Below, piece by piece: positions 23,950-36,636 of a stretch of 64,000 nucleotides of DNA. Positions within the stretch are counted from its first letter, which is position 1. Every line of letters starts with the position of its first letter. Under the pieces are notes generated by a model that was not told where the DNA came from, made no database searches, and saw only the letters and a list, made by a program, of their open reading frames with translations. The translations under genes were made by a program, and so were the position numbers. The stretch is taken from the NCBI GenBank assembly GCA_027886175.1, contig JAJNNQ010000024.1, forward strand, positions 4,324,001 through 4,388,000, written 5' to 3'. Origin of the DNA: Phylloscopus collybita. Lineage: Eukaryota; Chordata; Aves; Passeriformes; Phylloscopidae.

Positions 23950-26734
23950 GTAATTAAAACACTGTTCTCGTATAGTCCCATCTAAAATTAAGAATTTAAG
24001 AATAATATTTAAGTCATGAAACCACATTTTCAGAGCTAAAATTAGGGTTAGACACAATGGAATATCCTCTTTGTTCAGTGCTGGTCTTACAGTTCTTTAG
24101 TAAGTGTTATTTTTTTATAAAGACACAGACAGTTTGGGGAGATAAGAAGTTATGTGGAACCAGGAATTAGTTTGGATATTTTAGAAATAAGTTTCTGGAC
24201 CTCTTGCCCACAGAGTGATAGTTTAAAAATACACTATACCTGCTGCACTCTCAAGGCTCTGACATTACCAGAAAGAAAAAAAAAAATCCCCAGAGTGTAT
24301 TTTGCAAAATCTCATAACTGTCTATTGCAAAACTTTAGCGAGTGCACTACTCAGATTTCAAAAGAGGGTGCTGCACTTCTAGATTTGTAATTAAACATCT
24401 CTTTTGTTGGTGTAGCATTACCTCGAATTTGAACAGAAAGTGAAGTTCTATCAGTGCAGGCCAGAGGTTATATTTGCAATACCCCAGCAACTAAATCTGG
24501 CACTGCAGTAGCTGCCATTACGTGAATTAATGTTCTCTCTGCTAAATAATAAAACCAGTTAAATCTAACGTTCTGATGAAGGTAATGAGAGCAGTTAAAC
24601 TTGGAACATGTTGTGGCCTTAGATAATCTTAGAGGCTAAGTAAATATTCCTTGCAATTCCTACAGAAGGTGACAAGCAGTAGGATATTTCAGAGGAGAGA
24701 GGAATTATTTAGACAGAGACAAATTTCCAGAGAAAATAATTGTGTGGAATCCATATGTGAAATCCTGAAACAACTCACTTCCTTTAGAAAAAAAAAAAAA
24801 AAAAAAAAAAACACACTAAATTCGGAATGAAAAAAAAATGAAAAAGGGTTTCTTTCTGTGTTTCTTCCTCCTGTTTTCTAATGGTAAGAAATCAGAGATT
24901 CTCTTAGCTTTCTACTGCCTTAGTCAATGGGACCATTTCAATTACATAAGATAGGAATTCATTTTAAAGTGCTGCTTAAATGCAGTGATAAGAGCGTGTT
25001 CCACAGAAGACAGAGCAAGAAAATTTTGAATAAATACTCAATTTACTCTAGGACTGGAGGCAAATATCAGTATGAAAAATGGGACTGGTACCCTACAGAT
25101 GTGCTCTGCTTCACTGTTTAGAATTAACAATTGGATGAGCTGCCGAGTCTCAGGGCTGCTGATGAGCCTATTCAGAGTGGAGAGGCTGGGTTAAATGAGC
25201 ACCTGCCTCTGCACTTTGCTGGGTGATTATCCACCAGCAGCAAGCAGGAGGCACAGCTGTCAATGGCAGATAGGAATATGAAAGCAACAGAGACTTCAAG
25301 ACACAGGACTGGGGTCTTGGCTCAGTTTCAGGATTGGGATGTTAAAGCTCAGTCTGATTCAGTCTTATCTCCGATTGTTCTGCAGCCAACATGAGCAGAG
25401 AATGAGGAGACTCCTCCTCTGGTGATTAATCACTGGCTTCTGTAGTCAAACTTTGGGGCCACATGGATGTTTAGGAGGATTGGGTGAGGTTACAGTCTTG
25501 TTTCTTTGAATGTTCTCTTGGGCAAGAACTTGGAGTAAGAACTTGTGTTTAGGGCTCTGGACAAGGTGGTACCCTACAGGCCACTTAGGACTTCTTCACA
25601 TCCTAAAAATGGCACTGGTATCCTTAAGGGAGTCCCAGCAGCTGGTGTTCAACCTTCAAGGTTTCCACAGAGTCTGAGAATCCACTGGTTTACATTCCCT
25701 CCACAAGGGTCCATCAGCTTCAGAGTTTCTGCCCTTAACTTCCTCATCATCACCTGTGTAGCACTGAATGAACTTGTGACTGTGCCTGCTGTGTTTCAGC
25801 AGTTTAAACAAACCATTGAAATGAGGTGGATGTGTTCACCTATTCCTCATAGATCTCCACTGTTAGTATGGATACACTGACTGTAATTATTTTTATTTTA
25901 TTTTATAAATAAAATAATGTTCTGTTCTGTTAATGTTCACACAGAAGACAGGTTGGTTTTTTTTTTTAAGCTGGTCTTGGAACTCCATGTCTGTACTACA
26001 GAGCACTATTGTTCTCCACTGGCATCAGAGCCTCAACAACCCTTTGCTATCCCTTAAACCAAAAGATTTCCCTCTAAACAGTAATTTTTAGGCTGCTTAG
26101 TGAGTGAGAAAGACCTTCAAGACCAAGAGCAAATATTTTGGGTTTTTTTCATGAGTGCAACAATTGGTCCTGCCGTGTGACCCCCTAAATCAGCATTATC
26201 AGACCTGCAGGTAGGCAATGTTTGGCAGCTCAGACTGTACAGAGCCACTCAGCAGAAGAGAAAAAAGGGGTCCTGATATGAAAAAACATTTTCTTTTTTC
26301 ATGAGACAGGGTGAAGTCATTATAATTCTATTATGAAGAAAATGAGAGGGTATGTTAGCCACTGTATATGAAAGTTAATGGGATAAAGTTTAATTACCAC
26401 AGGCCTATGTACATGAACAGGAATGCAGGAAAGTAATAATTTATTGATGTATCAGAATTTCTTGGAGGAGTCAAGCTTAAAAAAAAAATTATTACATCAA
26501 ACTTAAACTCAGGTAGTCATTGTCATGCTAAGCATTCAACCATGATCTGTTTTCCTTTGTATATAATCTATTTGTAGTTTGTCATGCTTATTTCCCTCTT
26601 TAGATTCAGAAGTAAATATATATTCCAAGTGCAAAGAATTTGGATTTCATACAATGGCAGATAAAACTTGGTGTACATCTGTTTTATGCATGAAAAGTAT
26701 TTTATTTAAAACCTCACTTGTTTTTTCTTGAAAG
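23950..26734 (+). other. EPHA6 intron, 2.8 kb
   Basis: It has a GTAATT donor and the acceptor ttttttcttgaaag. It contains a 24-base A run at 24788-24811 and an AT-rich quasi-palindrome near 25886-25916. No gene or recognisable transposon was seen. Confidence 0.9.
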
Positions 26735-26805
26735 GTGCCAGTGGTACATAAAGGCCAAAATGAAATCTGAGGAGAAAAGAAGGGCTCATTTGCAAAATGG
26801 ACACT
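26735..26805 (+). CDS. EPHA6: EPHA6 exon: first juxtamembrane exon
   Basis: This 71-base exon completes Arg and encodes 23 further residues, CQWYIKAKMKSEEKRRAHLQ followed by NGH, plus the first base of Leu. It is the cytoplasmic stop-transfer segment, dense in Lys and Arg, directly after the membrane helix. The run QWYIKAKMKSEEKRR is my strongest local reason for calling EPHA6 instead of another A-class receptor. The 5' splice site is cac-t followed by GTAAGT. Reading through gives Cys, Lys and then TAG, so retention would truncate the receptor just inside the membrane. Confidence 0.93.
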
Positions 26806-28677
26806 GTAAGTAGTTCAATACTGTGTGATATTTATATAATGTTTTAAATGAAGGAAGTCCACTATTTCCTGAGCAACTTTTGCCCTTGATGTTTTAATCT
26901 GGTTATTTGAGTAGTCCCTTATTGTCTGCATCATCAGTGGTCTGTATTTTTGTTTGCAATTTCACTAAATCTATTCTAGCTATTAAAGAGGGTTTTGGTA
27001 TTCAGCTAAAAATATTTAGCAGGTTTTCAGGTATATTTCTTTGAAATTCTCAGTTGTTCTGGGTACTGAATTTCTGCCTCAAAATTCCTCTCTTGGTGAC
27101 CGTATGACTTACTTGTATCTAGTTCTCTTTGGATTTAGGGATCTACACTTCCAGCCACCCAAGAAATAAGAAGTGGAATGGGTTGTCTTCCCTCATGTTC
27201 CTGCTCACTGATCAGTACAGTGAGAGAAAATCCTGGTGATCTCTCATGGGCAGTAATTAGTTTACATCGCTTAGTTTAGCTACCTACTTTAAATTAGTTG
27301 CCTTACTGTTTTCTTTTAGAGTAGCAATTTAAATCTTTTTTTTTATTATTCAAAGGATATCAGATTTTATTCTTTCATCATTTTGATAACATCTCTGGAA
27401 ATGCTATGATCAACACAGAAGTTACCAGAAGTAAAATATTTTTTCAGGTGGCACCACCATATTGAGTCAAGTGTCTCTTTCTGTCGAGGAAAAGGACACA
27501 TTTGCCCATAAAGTATACTGCCTAGAAAGATGGTTTTGTCATCTGTTTCCAAACATGGCCAGAAATAAAAGAAGACAGAAGCTCTCCTCCTGGAGAGTTT
27601 GATATATGCCTCTGAGACCGTGACTGAATTTGAAAAAAGCCTCGCTCAGTGCCTTTCAGGCCAGGGTAAATGATGACTGTATTTCATGTTGACACCAAAG
27701 CTTCATCTCAGAGCCTTCCCATTCATTTGTAGTGATCTCAGCATCACACTGGAAGGGGCAAGTCTCTACTCATATACGTGCTCCAGAGAACCAAGAATAA
27801 AGAGGAATTACTGATTTAGACGTAGCTATTAACTGACAGGAGAAAGAAGGCTGAGAAATGCTTCATTCTTTTTAAAGGGATTCTCTGGGCCCAGCTGCAG
27901 ATGCCTCTTTTTATCCTGATAAACTGATGGATTATTAGCATCAACTTCTGATAATGGATTGAAAGCTTTCCAGAACTTAATCATGATATGGCAGCAGCCT
28001 AAAAGAATTTCCATCCAGATAGTCCAGAAGAAACAGCACAAGTTCTTGAACATGCCATACTCAGGAACACCAGGGATACCAGCCATGCCAGAAAATGACA
28101 GCTTGTTGGAGCCTGCCAAAGCAATCTGGCACCAACCCAATACTGCTATGGCCATCTCCAAGGAAACAGACAGAAATTATCTTGAAAATGGATTTGGATA
28201 TTTTTGTTGTCATCTTGCACCTGCCTCTCTGGCTGTTCCAGCTGATCAGAAGAGAACAAAGCAGCACAGCCCTCCAGGAAATCATCCTTAGAGAAAAGGA
28301 ACTCAAAGATTTGACCTGTTTGGCAAAACAGGATGTTCCCAGATGAAAGGAGTGAACTAGAAACAACTGTTTCCAAAGTAAAGGACAGATTGCCTCAATT
28401 GCCCAAGGAGCAGCAAAGGGGACCTGCTTTGGCAATAATCACTGCTGTTTTGAGGCCGTGCTTTTTCCCATATCATTGAGCCCTCACCCGGTGTCTCTGC
28501 AGACCCTTTTTCAAGTGGCCAGCTCTCCTGCTGGGTTCTGAAATTTTAAACCTGGCAGATGTAATATATTATTTTCAGTCTTTTCAATTGCCTAGTCAAA
28601 AAAAAAGAAGAAAACTCTTGTTGCAATGCATGAATGTCAAGGAGTTCCTGATTCCCTTTATTCTCTCTTTCTTGCAG
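26806..28677 (+). other. EPHA6 intron, 1.9 kb
   Basis: It has a GTAAGT donor and the acceptor ttctctctttcttgcag. No gene was recognised. Around 27829-28435 several frames on both strands are open for 75-124 codons, but none resembles a known protein. 27240-27257 repeats 18 bases also found at 36-53 of the window. Confidence 0.88.
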
Positions 28678-28803
28678 TACATTTCCCAGGACTCAAAACG
28701 TACATAGATCCAGACACGTATGAAGACCCATCTCTGGCTGTCCATGAGTTTGCCAAGGAGATTGATCCTTCAAGAATTCGTATTGAAAGAGTCATTGGGG
28801 CAG
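28678..28803 (+). CDS. EPHA6: EPHA6 exon: juxtamembrane tyrosines and start of kinase domain
   Basis: This 126-base exon encodes [18 protein letters not shown] through IRIERVIGA and ends one base into Gly. The two tyrosines in [11 protein letters not shown] (codons at 28701-28703 and 28719-28721) are the conserved juxtamembrane autophosphorylation sites of Eph receptors. Unphosphorylated, they hold the kinase inactive; phosphorylated, they release it and bind SH2 proteins. The kinase domain starts at [10 protein letters not shown], and the glycine-rich loop GxGxFG is split across this junction. The acceptor is cttgcag and the donor GTAAAG. Against the human protein as recalled, the start reads LHFPGLKT instead of LRFPGIKT, a modest difference. 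Confidence 0.96.
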
Positions 28804-28928
28804 GTAAAGCTATACCTACTGTAAAAAAATCTCTAGGCATGGCAATACTGCTTTTTCATAAGCATTAGGGAATTAATTCATTATCAGGTTTTTTTTCTGT
28901 AGGATTGATTTTTTTGCCTGGTTTGTTG

Positions 28929-29018
28929 AGGGTTTTCTTTGGTGGGTTTTTTTGGTTGGTTGGTTGGTTTGGGTTTTTTTGGGGGGGGCAGGGGGAGGGT
29001 TGGTTTTGGTTTTGGGTT
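28929..29018 (+). repeat. G-rich tract with quadruplex potential near a donor site
   Basis: On the coding strand there is a (GGTT)n stretch, then runs of three, eight, five, three and three Gs ending near 29016. Four or more G runs of at least three lie within about 45 bases, which fits the usual G-quadruplex pattern. It sits about 125 bases downstream of the exon ending at 28803, where a G-rich intronic signal could affect splicing or polymerase speed. Confidence 0.7.
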
Positions 29019-31520
29019 TTTTTTCCAGAAGTATTCAAAACACTGTGTCTCTCAGCATGTGCCATAGTTATTGTTATGTATTCTCGGTCACTGAGAGTGA
29101 AATTAGATCAGAATCTCTTTCCATGGGGATACAAGTTCTGAATGTAGAAGACTGAGAAAAAATTATTCTCAAATACAAAACTGGAGGAGTATGAGGGAGG
29201 AAAAGGAGAGGCTGGCTTGGGAAAGGCTTTTCTGTCTGGAGAAGGATCACTGGGAGAGAGGGAAAAGAGGAAGATCTGTTGATAAGATGTAGCCAGTATG
29301 AACGATGATGCCCTGTAACCCTTCTTTTTTATATTTGTTTCACATATCTTAGTCACTCTAGAAAGCAAGGATATTTTTCAGTTTAAACCCCTCATTTAAT
29401 GATATGTAACTACACTGATAACCATGGGAATATCCCCAGTTGCTAAGAAGTGTTTTACGCACTAGAAAATGCTGTGTAATAATCCTACAGAAATAAAACC
29501 AGGTCTGGTAGCAGACAGGAGGGAGAAAGTACCGACCTGAAAGTAAAAGAGAAAATTCTGCTTCACGTTGCAGTCCATAGTGCTGGAGTGCTCAAGTTTA
29601 TCTGATTGCTTAGGCCACATCATCTGGAGCTGGAGCTGTGCACCTCTGGAATTATGAGCTTGGGAGAGCCCCCAGAGAGCTGACCTCTGCACAAAACATT
29701 CAGTTTGCTTTCTTCTATTTCTGCCTTTTCTTCAGACACATTCTAGATATTGATGTCTTAGATCATAAAGCAGATTGAGCTGCATTCCACATCTGTGTAA
29801 CTGCTGATTTCAGTTGAATACAACAGACAAGGATTATTTGTTTCATGTCAGATTAAAATTGTGTCCTCAATCTCATCTTAATTCATTTATGAAAATTCTT
29901 CTCTCAGCTTCTCTCTCCATTTTCTTGTATGCATGGAAGTGTATGCTTTAACATATTTTATTTTTATGGGCTTTATTTTTATGGTTTTTATTTTCTAAAA
30001 TTACATGTGTTATTTTTCAATTTCAAAAATACTCACCTAACAGGACCTGCAAACAGGCTGCAATGAAATTGAAACCCATTTCCATGCATACAGGTTAAAT
30101 ACCATGGCTGAGTCAGGGAGAGTACAAATTCTCACACAGTTCTTCAGTAGCTGCTCAGAGACATAACATATCAGTATAATTCTCAGCAGTCCCAAAAATC
30201 TCTGTGCATTCTCTCTAATTCTGTATTTCACATTTCAATTGAATATAACATGGATTTCCACAAGAGAATTACTTTTAAAAGATGTTTACAGTTTTCACCT
30301 ACGTGAAACCAAAACTCAGCATCTTCTCCAAAATGAAACATTAATATATTTTAATAAGTCAATTAACAGATGCACTTCTAAATTTGTTTTAACATTTTAT
30401 TTTGGCCAATAATTCTTATTTTTTAATTTCTGTAACTTTAATTTTTCAAACAAAAATTATTTCCATTCAAGAGCCAAAAGGTTTCATTTTGAAACTGCCA
30501 AAGTGGAAAGTCACAAATACTTGAAAAAAACAATTTCTAGCATTTCTGGTCCTGACATTTTTAAAACTGTTCTTCTCCTGAAAGCATTTTCCAGTTTGCT
30601 TTTTCCATGGAAAAAGTCACGTCCAAAAGTTCTTGATAATTCACTACTTGTAGTTCTGATGGCTGTGACACTCCAGGCAAGTATTTTTTGTTTGTTTCTT
30701 TTTTCAGCTTAACTCTAACCTAACTCTGTACCCAAGTTATAGTTAAAGTATTTGGTAATTATATCTCATCCATACACATTTTTTCTGCCCCATCTCTTCT
30801 TCCTATTTGGTTTAAGGGTTCAGCACCTCATCAGGGAATGAATTCCTAGAGGTACTTTGTCAAATGTGTCTTAAAATTTACAATTATCCTCCTATTTTCT
30901 TTGTTTAAATGTTGAAACTCAAGGAAGAGACCAACTCTTCAGCTTTTCCCAGAGCAGACAATATTCTTTGCTTGATCTAAGTCTCCTGCAAGTTCTCCCA
31001 CAAGTGTAAAGACTGGAGTGGGCAAGTGAGTTGAGCTGTATTTGATGCTGTGACCTTCCAGTTCTATCAGCAGCCACTGTCTGTGCTGTAAGACATTTGT
31101 TCTGATCCCATGCAGTAATACCAGGTTGCACATCAGACTTTTAAGTGACAGACCAATCCTGTTTCACTTTCCATAGCACATATGCACTGCTGAATGCTGT
31201 GTGGTTTGCACAGATTAAATTTCTAGACTGCTCAATGAGCTCTTTTTTGTATAATACACAGTAAGATGGGTGAGGTTTCTGGTATTAAACCAGAGAATAT
31301 TTACATTTTAGTAAACAGGCAATGGACTCTATCTTTTTCTCTAGTTGTAATCAGCCTTTTCCCTTGGAGCAAGGAAAAATGTTGATTTCATTGACATCTG
31401 GCTCTTAGCTTCAACTTATTACACATGCAGTCATGAACCTCAGCTGCTGCAGGGTCAGCATTTATCCTGTTTATCTTCAAACCTGAGCAGTGAGAATGAG
31501 ATTCCTAGATTTTAAAAACC

Positions 31521-31557
31521 CTAATACAGACAGCACTCAATGGAGTGTTAAATCCCC
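31521..31557. repeat. 37-base dispersed direct repeat, copy 1
   Basis: The 37 bases starting ctaatacagacagcactcaa and ending gttaaatcccc recur exactly at 33081-33117. Within it, cactc and gagtg form a short stem around aatg. The flanks do not match, so this is a short patch and not a longer duplication. Confidence 0.9.
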
Positions 31558-33080
31558 TTTGGTTGAACCCATTTCCCCATTTTCCTTTAAGAACATTGAA
31601 AATTCTTTATCTGAACAGAAGTGTAGAAAAGCTACTCTGGAATGACATCTTGTCAAACTCTCAGTGTAAATAATTCAATGCTTTAAATTAAACCATTGAT
31701 CTCCATCTAGTCTAAAACAGAAGTAGAAGTTATTATACACCTTATGTTTCCAAATGTGGGAACTGCCTTGTTCTGTAAGCTGATGAGCTCAAGTTTTGAC
31801 ATCATGTAACAAAAAACCTGCTGGTAGTCTTTATGTTCAGCAGTTTATCATTCCCAATATCCAAGGGGAGGGAGATTTCTTTCCAACTTTCCAAATCATG
31901 CATCCAAAAAATGGTGAAAGAAAGAGGGATTCCTTCCCCTGCTTTGGATGTTGTACAGATAATAAATCTTGGAATTGCAAGTTGTTCAGCTGCCTCCTTC
32001 AAGTTTAATTCATTTTAAAGCACTTGGTAACAGCCTTTTACAGTCCCTGAGGGATGAATGCCATTATTTATGAAATTCTGAAGCTGTAGTATTCTTGTAT
32101 AATCTTATAGTAGCAAAATGGTTTATTCTATAACCCATACTTTCCAAATTAGTCTTTAAATGAGATTTTGCAATTCTGCAGCTTTATTGACCACAACATT
32201 TCTTTTAAAATCATGATATTAAGGCTCTAGTGTTTTTGCTGTCCACTGCTTCATCAAGAGAAAGAAATGGGAAATATTTCTCATTTTAGGCATTTAAGCT
32301 TGAAAAACCAGCAAGATGCAATAAGATCATGGCTTTAGAGAAGTGTTCTGGTCCTGCTGGACATGTCACAGAATAGAAGATTGATAGACCATGTCTCCTG
32401 CAAAACATTCAGGTTTCATGACTTTTTTTTAATGGGAGGACTTCACAAGTCCAAATTACCTACTGCTTTTCCAGTGCAAGTAGTCAGGCAAGCAAACTTT
32501 TAAGGAGAGCCTTCTAAAGGTGAAAGGGGCAAAATCGTATAGGAAAATCCTCACACAACTTCCCCTTTTGTCAAAGGATTCCCAGAGCATTACTCTAATG
32601 ACATATCTTTTCACATACCTCATATTTGCACACATCTTTAATTTCTTTTTTAAGATTAAGGTGGGAGGAACTGTTCAAAGAAGACCTGGGACCACATGAC
32701 TTTTTTTAGCTGTTTAGGAACCTGCTAATTTATTCAAAGGTTATGTTCAGGATGTGTTAATTGTACTCCTGCACTTTGATGCCTCTGTCATTGAAGTGAA
32801 GGACAAGCTGTGAAATTCTTCTTTTAATCTCACTCTTCCTGGATCTCATTGACTAATAAAACTTTGCTATGTTTTAGTGGAAGCAACAGAACCTAGTAAA
32901 ATAAAAGTCTTGTGACAATATCCATTCTAATCCTGTAATATCAGGGAGTTAAAATTGTCTGAAGTGAAGGTTGTGCCTTTGAGGTTCCTCTCTTCTAGAT
33001 TTGCTTCATAGCTGAAGATGCACTGTTACAGAATAGAGCTCCTTTATTTGTTTACTTCTGTCCTTAAAGTTTAGGGAAAA

Positions 33081-33117
33081 CTAATACAGACAGCACTCAA
33101 TGGAGTGTTAAATCCCC
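33081..33117. repeat. 37-base dispersed direct repeat, copy 2
   Basis: This is an exact copy of 31521-31557, in the same orientation, exactly 1560 bases downstream. Sequence on both sides diverges immediately. Confidence 0.9.
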
Positions 33118-34108
33118 AGCTATTCAGTACTTGCTTTTTGGTTTTTAGCAGTTCTGATTCCAAAATGACTGGGCTAAAAAATTTTGATTTGCTGTGAAAG
33201 CAATCTGCACTGAGAAATGCTCTGAAATATTTCTGTGAACATTGTTTTTCATTTACTGAATTACGACCCATGGAAATCTGACCTGCAGTCATCCAGCAGT
33301 GTGTTTGGTAGGGGCTCTAAAACACTTCTGGGTGACTTCAAGATCAAAGGAAAGTTGTGATTGCCATACAAACAGAATTAGTAAATGTGTAAGGAGAATG
33401 CAGGGAGACACACATCCTTCACAGGCCCTCCCTACACAGGGAAACATCAGGGGAAACAAGTTTTGAGATTCCTCTCACTGCACAACTCCAGATTTTCTGG
33501 GACTGTTGGCCTTTGGCTGTCTGAACAGGAAAATATGTCATTAATTTCAGGTAGGTGTGGAAGTCCATTTAAATAAATCACGAGCAAGTGCTTTTCTAGA
33601 CCTTTTCTAGGTCAGAACAGCAGAAAGTACTTTTTAAATGCTTTCTCTAGCTGAAGGATAGTCAAGTGTTCTGATAGTCTCAGGACTTTTCTTAATATAT
33701 AGGTCTTAGTGTGTTTCATCCCTAGACATAAATATTTCTACCAGTAGATATTTCACATAGATATTTTATCATCAGTGGAATAGAAGCCCAAGTGTCATCA
33801 CATCCCTTCCTCAGTTATATATCCCAAACATATTGATACCAATGTTCAGTCTTAAAGGAAAGCAAGGTGAGCCACAGTGGGGAGGGCTGAAGGTCTGGCT
33901 TTTGCAGGCACAGTACAAGGTCCCATGATCTCTGCCATGGCCCAAAGGAAGTGCAGCTAAATATTTTGATATTTTGGGATGTGATGACACTCATAAATTT
34001 GAATATTCAGTTATTTCTCTATCCACTTGTATGGGATGTGTGAGTTCCTTGAATATTTTTTCTGTACAGGCACTCTGAGTTGCTTAACAGATATTTTATC
34101 TGTTTAAG

Positions 34109-34294
34109 GGGAGTTTGGAGAAGTATGCAGTGGACGTCTGAAGACACCAGGAAAAAGAGAGATCCCTGTTGCCATTAAAACTCTAAAGGGTGGCTATATG
34201 GACAGGCAGAGGAGAGATTTCCTGAGGGAGGCGAGTATCATGGGACAGTTTGATCACCCAAATATCATTCGCCTTGAAGGAGTTGTTACAAAAA
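34109..34294 (+). CDS. EPHA6: EPHA6 exon: kinase N-lobe
   Basis: This 186-base exon completes the Gly of the P-loop and encodes 61 residues from [10 protein letters not shown] to GVVTK. It carries the end of the glycine-rich loop (GEFGEV), the ATP-anchoring lysine in VAIK (codon 34177-34179), and the helix C glutamate in [11 protein letters not shown] (codon 34228-34230) that pairs with it. It ends with strands beta-4 ([11 protein letters not shown]). All key residues of an active kinase N-lobe are present. The [15 protein letters not shown] region is characteristic of EPHA6, with Tyr where I recall His in human. The exon ends one base into a codon, a phase that fits either the cassette exon at 48436 or direct joining to 61835. 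The acceptor is tctgtttaag and the donor GTAAGT. Confidence 0.97.
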
Positions 34295-35346
34295 GTAAGT
34301 CACTAATACCTTTCCTTAATAGTTTTATGCTGGCTTTGCCATTCTGCATCATTTAGTATTGAAATTAAGCATCATTTCCTCATTTAGTGTGGGTTACAGT
34401 TCTCAGAAATCTTCCAAATCCTTGACAGTCAATACTGCAGAGTTTGGGACCATAATAGGAAATGCATAGCCTGTTTTCCATTTGAAGTGTTTCATTTTTA
34501 TTTTTTAATAACAATTACCTTCATTCAAGAGAAGTCTTTACAGGTTCTTATGAAATAAAATGGAGAGTTTGTTTATGGGAAAGTGGAAAAAACCCTAAAT
34601 GTAACTGAGCTGACAATGAAGTCAAATCACCTTGTAAAATATCTTATTTTTGCAAAAGTGCTCATTATTTACTTGTTTGAGATTTACTGATTTTGGTACC
34701 AGAAGAGATGAATTTCCTGTGTTGAAAATAATAAGTAAACTCTGTGTAGCTTGTTGCATACTGCAAATGATTGACTGAAATCCCAGAATAATCTTTGAAA
34801 TGTTTTACTCCTTGTAACTGCTTCAGCTGCCAAGAGAGATCCCTTGCCTCTGAAATCCAGCACATTTAGTGGTGTTATGGCATTTTCTGAAAGGCTGAAA
34901 TATCTAGTTACCACTTAACTATTAAGAAGTCTAATTAACATGCATGTAATTTCCTCAGTGACAACTTTTTCCATTAATGAATTAAAAAGTTCATGGCATA
35001 TTCTTTTCAAAATTAATTGTTGTCTCAACCAAACCACTCTGAAGGCAGGCTGAGCCATCATGGACACATGCACTCTGCTCTTCCCATTTTGTCTTTAGGG
35101 TGTTGTCTTGCATTTATAGTGCCCCATCTGGAGTATTTAGAGAGTAACATGACTTCAGCTTGGAGGAGAGCAGTTGCCTTGCCAAAGTACTAAGTCTAGG
35201 ATTGCCAAATCTAAATTTCATGTTACTGAAAGGTGTGCTTTAAAAGTCAGGCAAAACTTTGTCCTAGCCAAATTATTTATGTATTGATAGCACGAATAAA
35301 AGGTGCTTTGTGCTAAAACCTAGATTAATAACAACAGAAACTATTT

Positions 35347-35393
35347 ATCTGATGTGCCTTACAGTTCCACTAAGCTATAAAGGCACATCAGAT
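35347..35393. repeat. Perfect 14-bp inverted repeat, 19-base loop
   Basis: The arms atctgatgtgcctt (35347-35360) and aaggcacatcagat (35380-35393) are exact reverse complements. They lie about 1 kb after the kinase N-lobe exon. The arm is shorter than a typical pre-miRNA stem. Terminal repeats of a decayed small transposon are another possibility. Confidence 0.9.
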
Positions 35394-36494
35394 GCAGTAA
35401 ATTTGATTAATAGATGTGTACTGCTGGTCTTAGCACATGCTTTCCTCTGTGTAACCATTAGTCATTAACTTCTAGCTGTTGCTGATAGATATTGCATCAG
35501 CTTGTAAGCAATGCCTTCCATTACAGTGTCATTGACTACTGAACAAAAAAGAAAAAGGATTTGGCTGTAATAAGCAGAAGTGCTGTACCAGGTCAATAGC
35601 TATTGACTGGGGCAATAACAAATTCGCCTGCTCGCTGCAAATGAGAGCTTTTATCTCATGCTACCAGCTAAGCAAATGTTAACTTTTAAATTATACTGTT
35701 TTCAAAATTGCTGTGGAATATGTACTGTACAGGAGGAAAGAAATGCTAAACTAAGCCTGCTCAAAAGCAGGTCTGAAGCAGAGTTTTAATTCCCTTTTCT
35801 TATTGCTTCATTTCTCATTTGTCCTAGCTGCAGTCCCTAATCACAGCGAGCAGTAGGCAGAACAGTTGCTTTCTGTTTGCAGGGAGTTCATTTCAAGGGC
35901 AATTTGCTGGGCCAAGGCAAACACACCGTGGCACAGAATCTGGATCCACTCATATTGCTAACCAGAACTCACAAGGGAAACTTCACTCCTGTTTGGTTTT
36001 CTTATAGCAACACCATTCCTTGCATGGTTTGCCAGAAGAGACTGCTTGATTGCCTCACAAATTTATCATAGATGCTTGGGCACTTCATAAAAACATCCAT
36101 GTTTCCTTTCATGCCATGTTAGCACAGTGATAATTTTGGGAGCTCTTTTGAGTGTGCCAGGGCATGCTCAGGTGAGTTTTATGTCCGTGGCCAAGCTGCT
36201 GCTATTTCATAAACAGGTTTAAGAACAATAACTTCCTTCTCCAGTGCAAACACAGGTGACCAACACTGAAAGCTGGGCTCTAGAGAAGTAAGATGTGTCC
36301 TCATTTCTACATCATGTTGAAGCCTTTCCATGGAAAATCTATAAATTAAATTAAAGCTATGCCTACAGAAAAAAAAAAAAAATCAGGCTGCATAACTATA
36401 TCTACAAAAGGCATGAAAAGGTGTCCCTGACTATTGTAACTGTACTGGAAGAAATCCAGACTGGAATCTTCAGTTAGTTTTACTTGACCATGTC

Positions 36495-36536
36495 TTACAC
36501 AATACTTTAAAGCAAAACCTAATCAGTATTGTGTAA
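36495..36536. repeat. Perfect 12-bp inverted repeat, 18-base loop
   Basis: The arms ttacacaatact (36495-36506) and agtattgtgtaa (36525-36536) are exact reverse complements. The geometry is close to that of the repeat at 35347, but the arm sequences are unrelated. Confidence 0.9.
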
Positions 36537-36636
36537 TACTGGTTCAATAAAAAATATCAATGCATGCAAGGGCTTTATTACATTCAGAATATTTTTGTTC
36601 CCTTGCCCCACAAGCTTTACCCTAAATAGCTTCCAG

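Larger units (their letters stand above)
28804..34108 (+). other. EPHA6 intron, 5.3 kb
   Basis: It has a GTAAAG donor and the acceptor tatctgtttaag. It begins with a G/T-rich tract (28929-29018) only 125 bases after the donor. It also holds two exact copies of a 37-base sequence 1560 bases apart (31521-31557 and 33081-33117). No gene was recognised. Confidence 0.9.

Noticed and set aside
27829..28435. Cluster of overlapping open frames on both strands, suggesting a broken retrogene
   Set aside because: Simultaneous openness in several frames reflects local base composition. No frame resembles a known protein, and there is no poly(A) or flanking repeat.
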